The position numbers and the translations under genes are program-made. 64,000 nt of DNA, from assembly GCF_004339805.1 (NCBI RefSeq), contig NZ_SLUI01000005.1, positions 265,868 to 329,867 on the forward strand, written 5' to 3'. Of this stretch, positions 26,057 through 34,176 are shown in pieces (the stretch's first letter is position 1; each line of letters starts with the position of its first letter). This DNA is from Anaerospora hongkongensis (lineage in GTDB: Bacteria > Bacillota > Negativicutes > Sporomusales > DSM-15969). The notes under the pieces are model-generated. The model worked only from the letters and a program-made list of their open reading frames with translations. It was not told the DNA's origin and searched no databases.

Positions 26057-27502
26057 TTACAGGCTATTTCCACAGGCCTTAGCCGTTATCCTTGTCTCGT
26101 CTGGAAACCAGGCTTCCTTTAATGCCTGAACGGCGGCGAGCATATCGCCTGCGGGAATTTTAGAAAAGTAAAGAATCATCCGGGGATACTCCTCGGGTAT
26201 ATTCTCCCAGTAATAGTCCTGCACGGAGGCAACCCGGCAGCCTTTAAGCATAGCCCTGTCAACCAGTTCCTGCGCTGTACGGTTGGATTTAACAGTAATC
26301 AGCGTATGCAGCCCCGATTCTGTATCATTCACATCGATTCGTTCGCCGAACACCTGTCTGAGTGCATCAAAAAATAGCAGGCTCTTCTCAGAATATAATT
26401 TGCGCAGACGGCGGATCTGTCTGTCCAGGTGGCCATCAGCCATGAACTTGGCTAGTGCCAGCTGCTCAATGGTGGATGCAGCCTGGTTGTACAAGGTGGC
26501 ATTCTTGTGATAAACAGGCAGCAGCCGGTCGGGCAGTACCATGTAACTAATTCGCATTGACGGCGGCATTACTTTAGAGAACGAACCTAAATAGACAACA
26601 TTTTCGCCGGAATCCAGACCTTTAAGCGCTGGTATAGGACGTCCAAAATAGCGAAATTCACTGTCATAATCGTCTTCAATGATTGTTGCCCCCACTTCCT
26701 TTGCCCATCTCAGCAGCCGGTTCCGCTTGCCGATAGGCATAATATAGCCTGTCGGAAACTGATGAGAAGGACTGATATAAACCAGCCGGGTTTTACTGGC
26801 AACCAGTTCATCCATATTCACCCCGTCAGGGTTCATTTCAATCGGGATGATATGAAAGCCATGGTCGGCAAAGATATGCCGGCCATTTTTAAAACCTGGC
26901 TCTTCAAAAGCAATACTGCAATTATCAGCTTTTAAAATACTGCAAAGCATATTCAGCAGACTTTGTACACCGGGACCGATAATGATTTGTTCTTTATGCA
27001 CCTTTCCGCCTCTGGAGTTGTGTACATATCTGGCAATCTCACTGCGCAATTCTTCTTCACCCTGAATGCTGCCGTAGCCCACCAATCGTTCTTTATTTAA
27101 GAAAACCTTGCTGATATAACGCTTCCATAACGAAAAATTGAAACCGTCCTGATCCATTTCCCCACTGGCAAAATCGTATATAATCTTGCTTTCCGCTCTT
27201 TTGCCAGCAGTTGCTGCAGCCTGGACTTCTGTCGGCCAGGCCGCTTTAAAGACACTTCCCTCAAACTTGTTTACGCGGTAACGCGAACGGTCGCAGTTTT
27301 CGATATAGCCTTCGCTCATCAATTGCTGATAAGCTTTCTCAACTGTAATCTTACTGACTGCCAGGCTTTTGGCCAAGCCACGGATAGAAGGCAGCTTCTC
27401 GCCTTCTCCCAGCCTGCTGGTTTCAATCTCACCTTTAAAGTACTGATAAAGCTGTATATATAAGGGATCTTTACTTTCAGGACTAAGCATAATGAGCTCC
27501 AT
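26057..27502 (-). CDS. pdxR: MocR-family (GntR-HTH plus aminotransferase fold) regulator, PdxR type
   Basis: A 481-residue MocR protein. The N-terminal winged helix (about 1-75) has GEGEKLPSIRGLAKSLAVSKITVEKAYQQL. The C-terminal fold-type I domain has SPSHQFPTG and IIEDDYDSEFRY, and SFSKVMPPSMRISY carries the PLP-lysine. PdxR proteins sense PLP and control vitamin B6 genes. The gene is divergent from a pyridoxal kinase gene, and a pair of direct repeats lies between them (27521-27559), so B6 salvage control is the likely job. GGAGGTG precedes the ATG. Confidence 0.88.
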   Translation of the reverse strand: MELIMLSPESKDPLYIQLYQYFKGEIETSRLGEGEKLPSIRGLAKSLAVSKITVEKAYQQLMSEGYIENCDRSRYRVNKFEGSVFKAAWPTEVQAAATAGKRAESKIIYDFASGEMDQDGFNFSLWKRYISKVFLNKERLVGYGSIQGEEELRSEIARYVHNSRGGKVHKEQIIIGPGVQSLLNMLCSILKADNCSIAFEEPGFKNGRHIFADHGFHIIPIEMNPDGVNMDELVASKTRLVYISPSHQFPTGYIMPIGKRNRLLRWAKEVGATIIEDDYDSEFRYFGRPIPALKGLDSGENVVYLGSFSKVMPPSMRISYMVLPDRLLPVYHKNATLYNQAASTIEQLALAKFMADGHLDRQIRRLRKLYSEKSLLFFDALRQVFGERIDVNDTESGLHTLITVKSNRTAQELVDRAMLKGCRVASVQDYYWENIPEEYPRMILYFSKIPAGDMLAAVQALKEAWFPDETRITAKACGNSL

Positions 27503-27520
27503 CCTCGTTCACCTCCAAAA

Positions 27521-27559
27521 CTGTACCTATTAAAAATATCGATTCTGTATATTTTAAAA
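27521..27559. promoter_or_regulatory. Direct-repeat operator for the PdxR-type regulator
   Basis: CTGTACCTATTAAAA (27521-27535) and CTGTATATTTTAAAA (27545-27559) match at 12 of 15 positions with a 24-base period. MocR regulators commonly bind direct repeats in divergent promoters. A TATAAT for pdxK lies at 27575-27580. Confidence 0.65.
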
Positions 27560-27632
27560 GCATCATTTATATTTTATAATACAACTACCATTTTGGAAAC
27601 GAGTAATTGATACCTTATAGGAGGCATAAAAC

Positions 27633-28439
27633 ATGAAAGTATACAAAGCTCTTACGGTAGCCGGTTCAGATACCAGCGGCGGCGCTGGTTTACAGGCCGA
27701 TTTGAAGACTTTTCAGGAGCTCGGCGTCTACGGCATGACGGCCATTACCGTCATAGTGGCGCAAAATCCCCAAAACGAATGGGCCCACGACGTTTTCCCC
27801 CTGCCGCTGGAGGTATTGGAAGCCCAGCTGGAAACTGTTCTGGCAGGCATTGGCGTTGACGCCTTAAAGACAGGCATGCTTGCCACCAGCGAAGTCATCT
27901 CATTAGTGGCGAAAAAGATCGATCAGTACAAGGTAAAAAATATTGTCATCGATCCGGTAATGGTTTGCAAAGGCACCGACGAAGTGCTGCATCCCGAGTC
28001 AGCCATCAGCATTCGTGAGGAACTGGCTCCCCGGGCAACTATTATTACCCCCAACGTATTTGAAGCAACACAGCTAAGTGGTATCGCCGCGATCCGCTCT
28101 GTAGAAGACATGAAAGCAGCCGCTGAGAAAATTTTTGCACTTGGCCCTAAAAATGTGCTGATTAAAGGCGGTTCCAAGCTTGGTACGGCTACAGCAGTAG
28201 ATGTCCTGTACGACGGCAACGAATTTGAAGTGCTCGAATCGGCCAAGATTGACACGCCCTATACACATGGCGCAGGCTGCACCTATGCGGCAGCGATAAC
28301 GGCCGGTCTCGCTCAGGGTCTGCCTGTCCGGGCAGCGGTAAAACAAGCAAAAGCGTTCATTACTGCCGCAATCAGCCATTCCTTCCCGCTTAACTCTTAC
28401 GTAGGTCCTACCTACCACGCAGCACACCGCTTAAAATAA
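27633..28439 (+). CDS. pdxK: Pyridoxal/pyridoxine kinase (ThiD-like fold)
   Basis: A 268-residue ribokinase-superfamily enzyme of the ThiD/PdxK type. AGSDTSGGAGLQADLKTF opens the substrate site, VIDPVMVCKGTD is the middle motif, TPNVFEA follows, and HGAGCTYAAAITAGLAQG carries the anion hole with Cys as in the Bacillus-type pyridoxal kinase. ThiD (HMP kinase) is the alternative, but the adjacent divergent PdxR-type regulator favours vitamin B6 salvage: pyridoxal, pyridoxine or pyridoxamine plus ATP to the 5'-phosphate. TAGGAGG precedes the start. Confidence 0.87.
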   Translation: MKVYKALTVAGSDTSGGAGLQADLKTFQELGVYGMTAITVIVAQNPQNEWAHDVFPLPLEVLEAQLETVLAGIGVDALKTGMLATSEVISLVAKKIDQYKVKNIVIDPVMVCKGTDEVLHPESAISIREELAPRATIITPNVFEATQLSGIAAIRSVEDMKAAAEKIFALGPKNVLIKGGSKLGTATAVDVLYDGNEFEVLESAKIDTPYTHGAGCTYAAAITAGLAQGLPVRAAVKQAKAFITAAISHSFPLNSYVGPTYHAAHRLK

Positions 28440-28469
28440 TTCTGTGCTGGCGCAGCCAGCACATATAAG

Positions 28470-28498
28470 AAGCGGCCTGGCATACGACCAGGCCGCTT
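28470..28498 (+). terminator. Terminator after pdxK
   Basis: Perfect 11-base arms AAGCGGCCTGG / CCAGGCCGCTT with a 7-base loop. A second small hairpin (TGTGCTGG/CCAGCACA) lies just before it. Confidence 0.8.
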
Positions 28499-28513
28499 GT
28501 TTATGCAATTGTT

Positions 28514-28546
28514 AAAAAGCGGTCCGGTATTCAGCCGGACCGCTTT
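28514..28546 (-). terminator. Terminator after the flavodoxin gene
   Basis: Perfect 12-base arms AAAGCGGTCCGG / CCGGACCGCTTT followed on the minus strand by TTTTT, two bases after the restored flavodoxin stop at 28549. Confidence 0.85.
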
Positions 28547-28548
28547 AA

Positions 28549-28979
28549 CTATGCGTTGCTTAATTCTTTGCCCAGTGCCCGGCAAGCTTCCAAGCCGTCC
28601 TCATCGGGCATATTCTGAATGATCAGCCCTTCGCCTACCATCTTGGCACCGCAGCCTTGCATTCTGGCAACCCAGTCCTGCATCCATTCTCCGTTACCCC
28701 AGCCGTAAGAACCGAAAAAAGAGCAATCGGCTTCCCGGCAACAACAGACTCAATTGAGCTGATAAAAGGCTCCATTTCCGCTTCTTCCAGCACTTCTGCG
28801 CCCATTGAAGGGCAGCCGATAGCCAGTGCGTCGGCATGGGCCACTGTATCTTTATCGGCCTCACCTACGTGAAGCAGTCTTACTTCTGCCCCCTGGGCTT
28901 TTGCTCCTTCAACAACTGCTTCAGCCATTGCCTCCGTATTACCTGAACCACTCCAGTAAATTACCGTTATTTTGCTCAT
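28549..28979 (-). pseudogene. Flavodoxin, interrupted by a frameshift in a T6 run
   Basis: The first about 89 residues are a normal short-chain flavodoxin: ITVIYWSGSGNTEAMA binds the FMN phosphate and ALAIGCPSMGAE is the 60s loop. At the six-base T run near 28717-28722 the frame changes: the open frame ends in an unrelated tail stopping at 28635, while the -1 frame continues perfectly (GSYGWGNGEWMQDWVARM, then LIIQNMPDEDGLEACRALGK) to TAG at 28549. One extra T, loss of two T, or a -1 ribosomal or transcriptional slip on the run would restore a full flavodoxin of about 142 residues. It follows a Fur-box promoter, as expected for an iron-sparing ferredoxin substitute. A sequencing error is possible. 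Confidence 0.85.
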
Positions 28980-29046
28980 TACGCTTCCCCCTATTTATGT
29001 GTAATTAGATAACCCGCTACAAAACAGACAAGCACAGTCTTAAGCA

Positions 29047-29319
29047 TCAGGCTTGCACCAGCTCCTCCATAATTCCCTGCTCATCTTCAATAATTAATTC
29101 GCCGTCGCATGTCAGCATCCGGTATTGGACATAGCTCAGCATTGCCAATGCGTGGGCATGGCAGCTGCCTACAGCATTCAGATTAAGCACAATGCGCCGG
29201 TAACCGTACTGCAAGTGATCGAGCATCTTATTTTTCAGGAACTCGATATGCTCTTGGCATACATCACCACCGATATTGATATGCACCTGTTCAAAATCAC
29301 TCTTTACCAGAATTGACAT
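29047..29319 (-). CDS. Small STAS-like domain protein
   Basis: About 90 residues with the alternating strand/helix pattern of an anti-anti-sigma (STAS) domain: VHINIGGDVCQEHIEFLKNK, then RIVLNLNAVGSCHAHALAML, where the family expects DLSxVxxxDSxG. The usual phosphorylatable Ser is replaced by a Ser-Cys-His context, so a phospho-switch is doubtful. AGGAGGG precedes the start at 29319. It lies between a micropeptide and flavodoxin in a Fur-type operon. The function is not known. Confidence 0.6.
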   Translation of the reverse strand: MSILVKSDFEQVHINIGGDVCQEHIEFLKNKMLDHLQYGYRRIVLNLNAVGSCHAHALAMLSYVQYRMLTCDGELIIEDEQGIMEELVQA

Positions 29320-29360
29320 TCGCCACCCTCCTGTTTTCACATTCGAAGTCGTGCTGTCAT

Positions 29361-29450
29361 TTATATTAAGAAGCTGACTACCTCGCGCATCGCGATGATC
29401 AGCCCTAGCAAAACAATGAGAAACCCAATCCCTTTTCTAAATAAAAACAT
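29361..29450 (-). CDS. 29-residue hydrophobic micropeptide
   Basis: The peptide starts MFLFRKGIGFLIVLLGLIIA and ends MREVVSFLI: a basic N-terminus, one transmembrane helix and a short tail. A strong GGGGAGGG lies 5-6 bases upstream of the ATG. It is the first frame after the Fur-like box (29471-29489) and promoter, so it is probably translated under iron limitation. No family is recognised. Confidence 0.6.
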   Translation of the reverse strand: MFLFRKGIGFLIVLLGLIIAMREVVSFLI

Positions 29451-29470
29451 CTTCCCTCCCCCTCAACGAT

Positions 29471-29489
29471 GATATTGATAATCATTTTC
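29471..29489 (-). promoter_or_regulatory. Fur box
   Basis: Minus strand GAAAATGATTATCAATATC agrees with the 19-base Fur consensus at 16 positions. It lies just downstream of the -10 element, where binding of Fe-Fur would block transcription of the micropeptide-STAS-flavodoxin operon. Confidence 0.8.
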
Positions 29490-29495
29490 ATTTAT

Positions 29496-29525
29496 ATAAT
29501 AATCAATCTTTGCTTCTCTTGTCAA
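29496..29525 (-). promoter_or_regulatory. Promoter of the flavodoxin operon
   Basis: TTGACA (29520-29525) and TATTAT (29496-29501), 18-base spacer on the minus strand, directly followed by the Fur box. Confidence 0.7.
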
Positions 29526-29535
29526 GTTATTTGGC

Positions 29536-29566
29536 AAAAAAACAGCCGTACCTTTAGGTACGGCTG
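29536..29566 (-). terminator. Terminator overlapping the EamA gene end
   Basis: Perfect 10-base arms CAGCCGTACC / GGTACGGCTG with a 4-base loop and seven T on the minus strand. The EamA stop codon (29554-29556) lies in the hairpin loop. Confidence 0.88.
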
Positions 29567-30474
29567 CTGGATGAAACAGCATTACGGATATACACGACAA
29601 GCATTTCAGTTACCTTAACATTCTGCATCTGCACACCTGACAAAACCAACAGTAGACCAGCTGCAGACAGCATCGTTACCTGCTCTCCCAGCCACCAAAA
29701 CCCTACTCCCTGGGCGATAATCGGCGATACATAGGTCCAGGTTGAAGAGAACACAGGCCCGCTTTTCTTTACAAGCCAATAAAAGATACCATGCCCAACG
29801 ATTGACCCCAATACGGTTAAATAAAGCCAGGACCATACAGCAGTCGGCGTTATCCGCACTGTGCCGAAGGATTCAAAAAATAACGAAAGCAATAACAGCC
29901 CGATACCGCCAAAAATCATCTGATAGGCATTAAATAAAAAAACATCCGTCGTTTGCTGCAAAGCCCGCCTTGAACGTACCGCCCCGACTGCCGCACATAA
30001 CTCTCCTGCGAGAACAGCCAGCACTGCCCATATTGCCCAGGAGTTCGCTTCAACCATTACCGAGGGATATATTGCCAATACAACTCCGGCAAAACCAATG
30101 CCCAAACCAGCCTTTTGCACTCCGGCCAGCTTATTTTCTTTTTTATGCCACTGTATAAGTGCAATCATAGCCGGCGATGCCGCCGCAAGTAAAGCTGCCA
30201 GACCGGATGAAATATATTGTTCTCCCCAATAGAGAGCTGCGAACAACGCTGTCGTCATCATCAAGCCCACATATAAGGCATCTTTCAGTTGTGCCGAAGC
30301 TAACCGTATTGTTTGGCGCTTACCATACAATACCAGGCCAACAGCTAAACCTGCAGCTAAAAAACGGGTACCACCAAAGAAGAATGGCGGTATGCCGGCA
30401 TCAACACCTACTTTTATAGCTAGAAATGTTGTGCCGAAAATCAGACACATAACGATATAGGCAATGTACAACAA
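29554..30474 (-). CDS. EamA/DMT-superfamily metabolite exporter
   Basis: About 306 residues with ten hydrophobic helices in two EamA repeats. IVMCLIFGTTFLAIKVG opens repeat one; ISSGLAALLAAASPAMIALI closes it. WLYLTVLGSIVGHGIFYWLVKKSGP and YVSPIIAQGVGFWWLGEQ are the repeat-two signatures. Translation probably starts at TTG 30474, with AAGGGGGAG just upstream; the longer upstream frame runs through the operator region. It is divergent from a MocR regulator, a common arrangement for amino-acid or drug-metabolite exporters. Substrate unknown. Confidence 0.87.
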   Translation of the reverse strand: MLYIAYIVMCLIFGTTFLAIKVGVDAGIPPFFFGGTRFLAAGLAVGLVLYGKRQTIRLASAQLKDALYVGLMMTTALFAALYWGEQYISSGLAALLAAASPAMIALIQWHKKENKLAGVQKAGLGIGFAGVVLAIYPSVMVEANSWAIWAVLAVLAGELCAAVGAVRSRRALQQTTDVFLFNAYQMIFGGIGLLLLSLFFESFGTVRITPTAVWSWLYLTVLGSIVGHGIFYWLVKKSGPVFSSTWTYVSPIIAQGVGFWWLGEQVTMLSAAGLLLVLSGVQMQNVKVTEMLVVYIRNAVSSSSRT

Positions 30475-30534
30475 CCTCTCCCCCTTGCAGTTATATAAAA
30501 CACTTGCTAACATGTACTTATATAACACGATTTT

Positions 30535-30566
30535 CACTATAACAGTCAACTTTACACTATAACAGT
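30535..30566. promoter_or_regulatory. Direct-repeat operator between EamA and MocR genes
   Basis: CACTATAACAGT occurs at 30535-30546 and again exactly at 30555-30566. The 20-base period is about two helical turns, as expected for a MocR dimer site. It lies in the divergent promoter region. Confidence 0.75.
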
Positions 30567-30582
30567 TAAAGGGAGGGATAAA

Positions 30583-32073
30583 GTGAATATCCACCTGGAC
30601 CGCCATTCTACCATTCCGCTGAAAGAACAAATTTACTTAGATATCGCCCAACGCATTCGCACAGAGCTTTTCAAACCCGGCCAGCAGCTTCCTTCCGTCA
30701 GGCAGTATGCCGCACAGCTTGGCGTAAGTCTGCTGACGGTTGTTGCCGCCTATCGTCTGCTGGAACAAGCCGGACTGGTGCAGACGATACACGGCAGCGG
30801 AACCTTTGTCGCTAAACAAGGGCGCGGCCTGTTTACTGCTTCACAGCAAACAGGAATGAATCAAGCAAATCCGTGGGATTGGCAGCTAACAGTAAACGAT
30901 TATCTGCCCCGGGCAAGTATGTGGAGCCAAAGCGCTGAACGGCTCCCCAGATCCATTATGGACCTGGCTACCGCCGCTATTCACAGCAGTTTGCTGCCCA
31001 TTGGACCGCTGTCAGCCTCTATACAAAAAGCGCTGACGCTGTATCCTGATGCCATCGGTAAATTATCCACCTTTGGCGGGGATCCCGAATTCATTGCTGT
31101 CATTGCCGATTACCTCAAAACCTGTGACATTTCCCTTGAGCCACACCAGATGCTGATTAGCAATGGAACGCAACAAGGTATTGATCTCTTCTGTCGAACT
31201 TTCCTCGGCCCAGCCGATACCATTGCCGTTGAAACTCCCTGCTTTTCCGGAGCGATTGACGCTTTTAGGCTAAGTCAGGCTACCATTCAGCCAATTCCGG
31301 TAGATAGTCAGGGAATTCGCCTGGACATTCTGGAAGAGGTAGCCGAAAAAACCTCGCTGAAAGCCATTTATACTGTCCCTACTTATCATAATCCGACAGG
31401 ATCGGTTATGCCGCTAAGACGGCGCCATGAGCTGCTTGAGTTTGCCTCTGCTCATAATATTCTCATTTTAGAGGATGAACCTCACCGGGAACTGGTTTTT
31501 ACTGCCAGTGCCAAAAAGCTGCCCCCGCCATTAAAGATGCTCGACACCAGCGGCAGAGTCATCTATTTAAAAGGGTTCAGCAAATTTTTATTCCCCGGTA
31601 TCCGGTTAGGACTCCTTGCTGCCGATGGGACGATCTATAAGCGGCTGCTTGCCGCTAAATCAATCGTTGATATGGGTTCGCCGCTTTGGCCGCAAAAATC
31701 ACTAATTCCCTTTTTTCAAAGTTCACAGGTAAAAAAACACCTGACTCAGCTTAATCAGGTTCTACGTAAGCGCAGTCAATTGGTTACCAAGACCCTTGAG
31801 ACCAGCCTCAACCCCTGCATTAAATGGCAAAACCCAGCGGCAGGTTTATACCTGTGGCTTACACTGCCTCCCCAGATCAGCGCCGACAGCCTTATTCCCG
31901 AAGCGCATCACCGGGGTATTCATTTCCTGCCTAGTTCGATTTTTTATCCCGGTGAACCGGCCGCTAACCACCTTAGAATCTGCTGGACCAATCTTTCTGA
32001 TCAGGATTTACCGGTAAGCCTGGCTATTCTCTGCGAACTGCTGAACCATGCGGTCCAGCGAGATTGCCAGTAA
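30583..32073 (+). CDS. MocR-family transcriptional regulator (GntR-HTH plus aminotransferase domain)
   Basis: A 496-residue MocR protein starting at GTG, eight bases after GGGAGGG. The winged helix (about 10-78) has GQQLPSVRQYAAQLGVSLLTVVAAYRLL and IHGSGTFVA. The aminotransferase-like domain has PTYHNPTGSVMP, ILEDEPHREL and LKGFSKFLFPGIRLG, with the PLP-binding Lys in GFSK. It probably represses or activates the divergent EamA exporter through the repeats at 30535-30566. It is distinct from the PdxR-type regulator at 26057-27502. The effector is unknown. Confidence 0.88.
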   Translation: MNIHLDRHSTIPLKEQIYLDIAQRIRTELFKPGQQLPSVRQYAAQLGVSLLTVVAAYRLLEQAGLVQTIHGSGTFVAKQGRGLFTASQQTGMNQANPWDWQLTVNDYLPRASMWSQSAERLPRSIMDLATAAIHSSLLPIGPLSASIQKALTLYPDAIGKLSTFGGDPEFIAVIADYLKTCDISLEPHQMLISNGTQQGIDLFCRTFLGPADTIAVETPCFSGAIDAFRLSQATIQPIPVDSQGIRLDILEEVAEKTSLKAIYTVPTYHNPTGSVMPLRRRHELLEFASAHNILILEDEPHRELVFTASAKKLPPPLKMLDTSGRVIYLKGFSKFLFPGIRLGLLAADGTIYKRLLAAKSIVDMGSPLWPQKSLIPFFQSSQVKKHLTQLNQVLRKRSQLVTKTLETSLNPCIKWQNPAAGLYLWLTLPPQISADSLIPEAHHRGIHFLPSSIFYPGEPAANHLRICWTNLSDQDLPVSLAILCELLNHAVQRDCQ

Positions 32074-32119
32074 CGAATAAACCACTGTTGATGCAATTCA
32101 ACAGTGGTTTATTCGTTAC
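32070..32119. terminator. Shared perfect palindrome terminator of two convergent genes
   Basis: Perfect 22-base arms (32070-32091 and 32098-32119) around a 6-base loop. The MocR stop (32071-32073) and the DUF2164 stop (32116-32118) lie inside opposite arms, so both reading frames end within the hairpin. Confidence 0.85.
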
Positions 32120-32349
32120 CGGGCTCTTTTTTCAAGACCGTACAAATCTTCTATGCTGTTACTAAGCAACGCATGCGCATCTTTTATCGCCTGATTATAG
32201 ATATGTGGTCCGATTTGTACGGTAATAAATTCAAGAACTTTCGCAGCCTGGAATTCACTGATTTCTTCCTCTCTTTCTGTGAGAAAAAACTCCTGAATGC
32301 TTCTGAGCAGATCCTGGCTGACTTCTTTGCTAAACTCCAGCTCTTTCAT
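32116..32349 (-). CDS. DUF2164 family protein
   Basis: A 77-residue acidic protein recognised as DUF2164 by the FFLTEREEEISEFQAAKVLEF segment and the very conserved IGPHIYNQAIKDA motif (about 46-58). Function is unknown for the whole family. It follows the GGDEF/HD-GYP gene by 21 bases on the same strand and is probably co-transcribed with it. Confidence 0.82.
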   Translation of the reverse strand: MKELEFSKEVSQDLLRSIQEFFLTEREEEISEFQAAKVLEFITVQIGPHIYNQAIKDAHALLSNSIEDLYGLEKRAR

Positions 32350-32370
32350 TTGGACTACCCCGCTTTATTA

Positions 32371-34005
32371 TTACTCAAAGGAACCGGAAACAAAAATCCG
32401 AACAAGTTCAGGATCAAATTGCGAACCGGCACCACGCTGCAATTCGACAATCGCCTCTTGATGACTGAGCGCCTTTCGATAAGGCCTGGCGCTGGTCATG
32501 GCATCATAGGCATCGACAATCGCCATTATACGGCATTCAAACGGGATCTTTTTACCGGCCAGTCCCAATGGATAGCCTGTTCCATCCCACCACTCATGAT
32601 GCTTTAAAATCCAATCAGCAATCGGCAGCAAATCTGTGGAAGCCTGCGCAATACGATACCCAATTTCACAGTGGCGTTGAACTTCTAAACGCTCCTCATT
32701 ACTTAGCATACCCTGTTTGTACAAAATGTGATCAGGTACACCAATTTTACCGACATCATGAAATTCCGCAAATAGCTGAATGCCAGTGATTTCGGAATCC
32801 GGAATTCCCGCCACGATCGCAAAATTTGCGACTAAACTCTGCATCCGGTCACTGTGTCCTTCGTTATTATAATCACGAGCCGTCAGCATTTGCTTCAACG
32901 TTTGAATAATTGACCCCTGAATGCCGGCTTTACGATATAATTTTTCACGATACATCTTATTATCTGCTTCCCGCAGCAGATCGGCTATGTTCTGACCGGG
33001 AGCAGAGGAATAAGCAAAGCCAACCGACATCTGTACCGGAACCGCACCGTCACTGAACTTTTCAGTTTCAAGCCGGATATTATCGCGAATCCGCTTGTAG
33101 AAAGTCTCCATATCCTCTAAGGAAGTCCCCCGCACTAAAATAGAAAATTCGTCGCCGCCTGTTCGGGCAATAATGTCCTGTGCGCGAAAAGACAGCTGAA
33201 AAATTGTTGCTGCCCGGGTCAGCAAAATATCTCCCTGAGCATGTCCGAACGTATCGTTAACAAATTTCAAACCATCGAGGTCAATCATAAATACCCCGAT
33301 GCCATCTGCCGTACTGCCAGAGAACTCTGTGATTTCTTTTTCAAAATAGGTGCGGTTAAAAAGACCAGTCAAGGAATCATGGTAAATCAAATACAAAAGA
33401 TGTTCCTGGGCCTGTTCACTCTGGGCAAGATAACGCTGCGCCTTAACCTGCTCATCTTTATAATGTTTTAAAATCACCATGAAAACCCATACATTGAAAA
33501 TGATCGTAGTCATTAAGCCAATGGAGATATCAATAAATCGATCTAACCTGCCTGCATAATTTACAATAATGGACGGATAGTAATATTCCAAAAATAACAG
33601 GGCATTAACCGCTACTAAAAAGCCGAACACAACAGCAACTCTGCGTATGCCGAACAGCATGGTGGCGCCCATCGAGGAAAAAAGAATGACATAAAAAGGG
33701 ATACTGCCGGAAATGCCGCCATTTAATATCCAGGAGGCCGGAATAATAATAAAAACGACTATCACCAAAGTCGAAACAACGGTTTGATAATACTGTTTTA
33801 TCATGGACAGGTAATAAAGCCCGGCTAAAATAATTGCATAAATAATGCATGATAATACCAGCAACGAATCTAAGTCCAAAATATAGTTGGTAACAGCGCT
33901 CCATATGGCTAAGAAAAACCCAAAAATCAGGATTATATTTAACAGTCGATGTTCCAACGTAAATTCCGGTTCATTGCCAATCAATTCTGAGAAATTTAAG
34001 CCCAT
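32371..34005 (-). CDS. Membrane GGDEF plus HD-GYP bifunctional c-di-GMP protein
   Basis: About 544 residues. Six or so N-terminal hydrophobic segments (about 20-180) form a membrane sensor. A linker leads to a GGDEF domain (about 205-365) with HDSLTGLFNRTYFE and an intact active site TGGDEFSIL. The C-terminal HD-GYP domain has GHSDRM, FAEFHDVGKIGVP and HHEWWDGTGYP, where Thr replaces the usual Ser-type residue of the GYP loop, and VDAYDAMTSARPYR. It may both make and degrade c-di-GMP. The ATG at 34005 fits AAGGTG about 11 bases upstream; a GTG four codons earlier is possible. Confidence 0.87.
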   Translation of the reverse strand: MGLNFSELIGNEPEFTLEHRLLNIILIFGFFLAIWSAVTNYILDLDSLLVLSCIIYAIILAGLYYLSMIKQYYQTVVSTLVIVVFIIIPASWILNGGISGSIPFYVILFSSMGATMLFGIRRVAVVFGFLVAVNALLFLEYYYPSIIVNYAGRLDRFIDISIGLMTTIIFNVWVFMVILKHYKDEQVKAQRYLAQSEQAQEHLLYLIYHDSLTGLFNRTYFEKEITEFSGSTADGIGVFMIDLDGLKFVNDTFGHAQGDILLTRAATIFQLSFRAQDIIARTGGDEFSILVRGTSLEDMETFYKRIRDNIRLETEKFSDGAVPVQMSVGFAYSSAPGQNIADLLREADNKMYREKLYRKAGIQGSIIQTLKQMLTARDYNNEGHSDRMQSLVANFAIVAGIPDSEITGIQLFAEFHDVGKIGVPDHILYKQGMLSNEERLEVQRHCEIGYRIAQASTDLLPIADWILKHHEWWDGTGYPLGLAGKKIPFECRIMAIVDAYDAMTSARPYRKALSHQEAIVELQRGAGSQFDPELVRIFVSGSFE

Positions 34006-34176
34006 CTTGGCTAACACACCTTCCTAGCCCGCCCATCTTTGCCGATACGCTAATGCAATAGACTAGTTAAAATGCAAAATAGCAAAACATTCAATTCATT
34101 TACAAGTTGTATTTATTTTCGACATAATCCTAAAAATTCCCTGTCAGGCTTGTACAAAAGCTGCTAAACAACTGTA

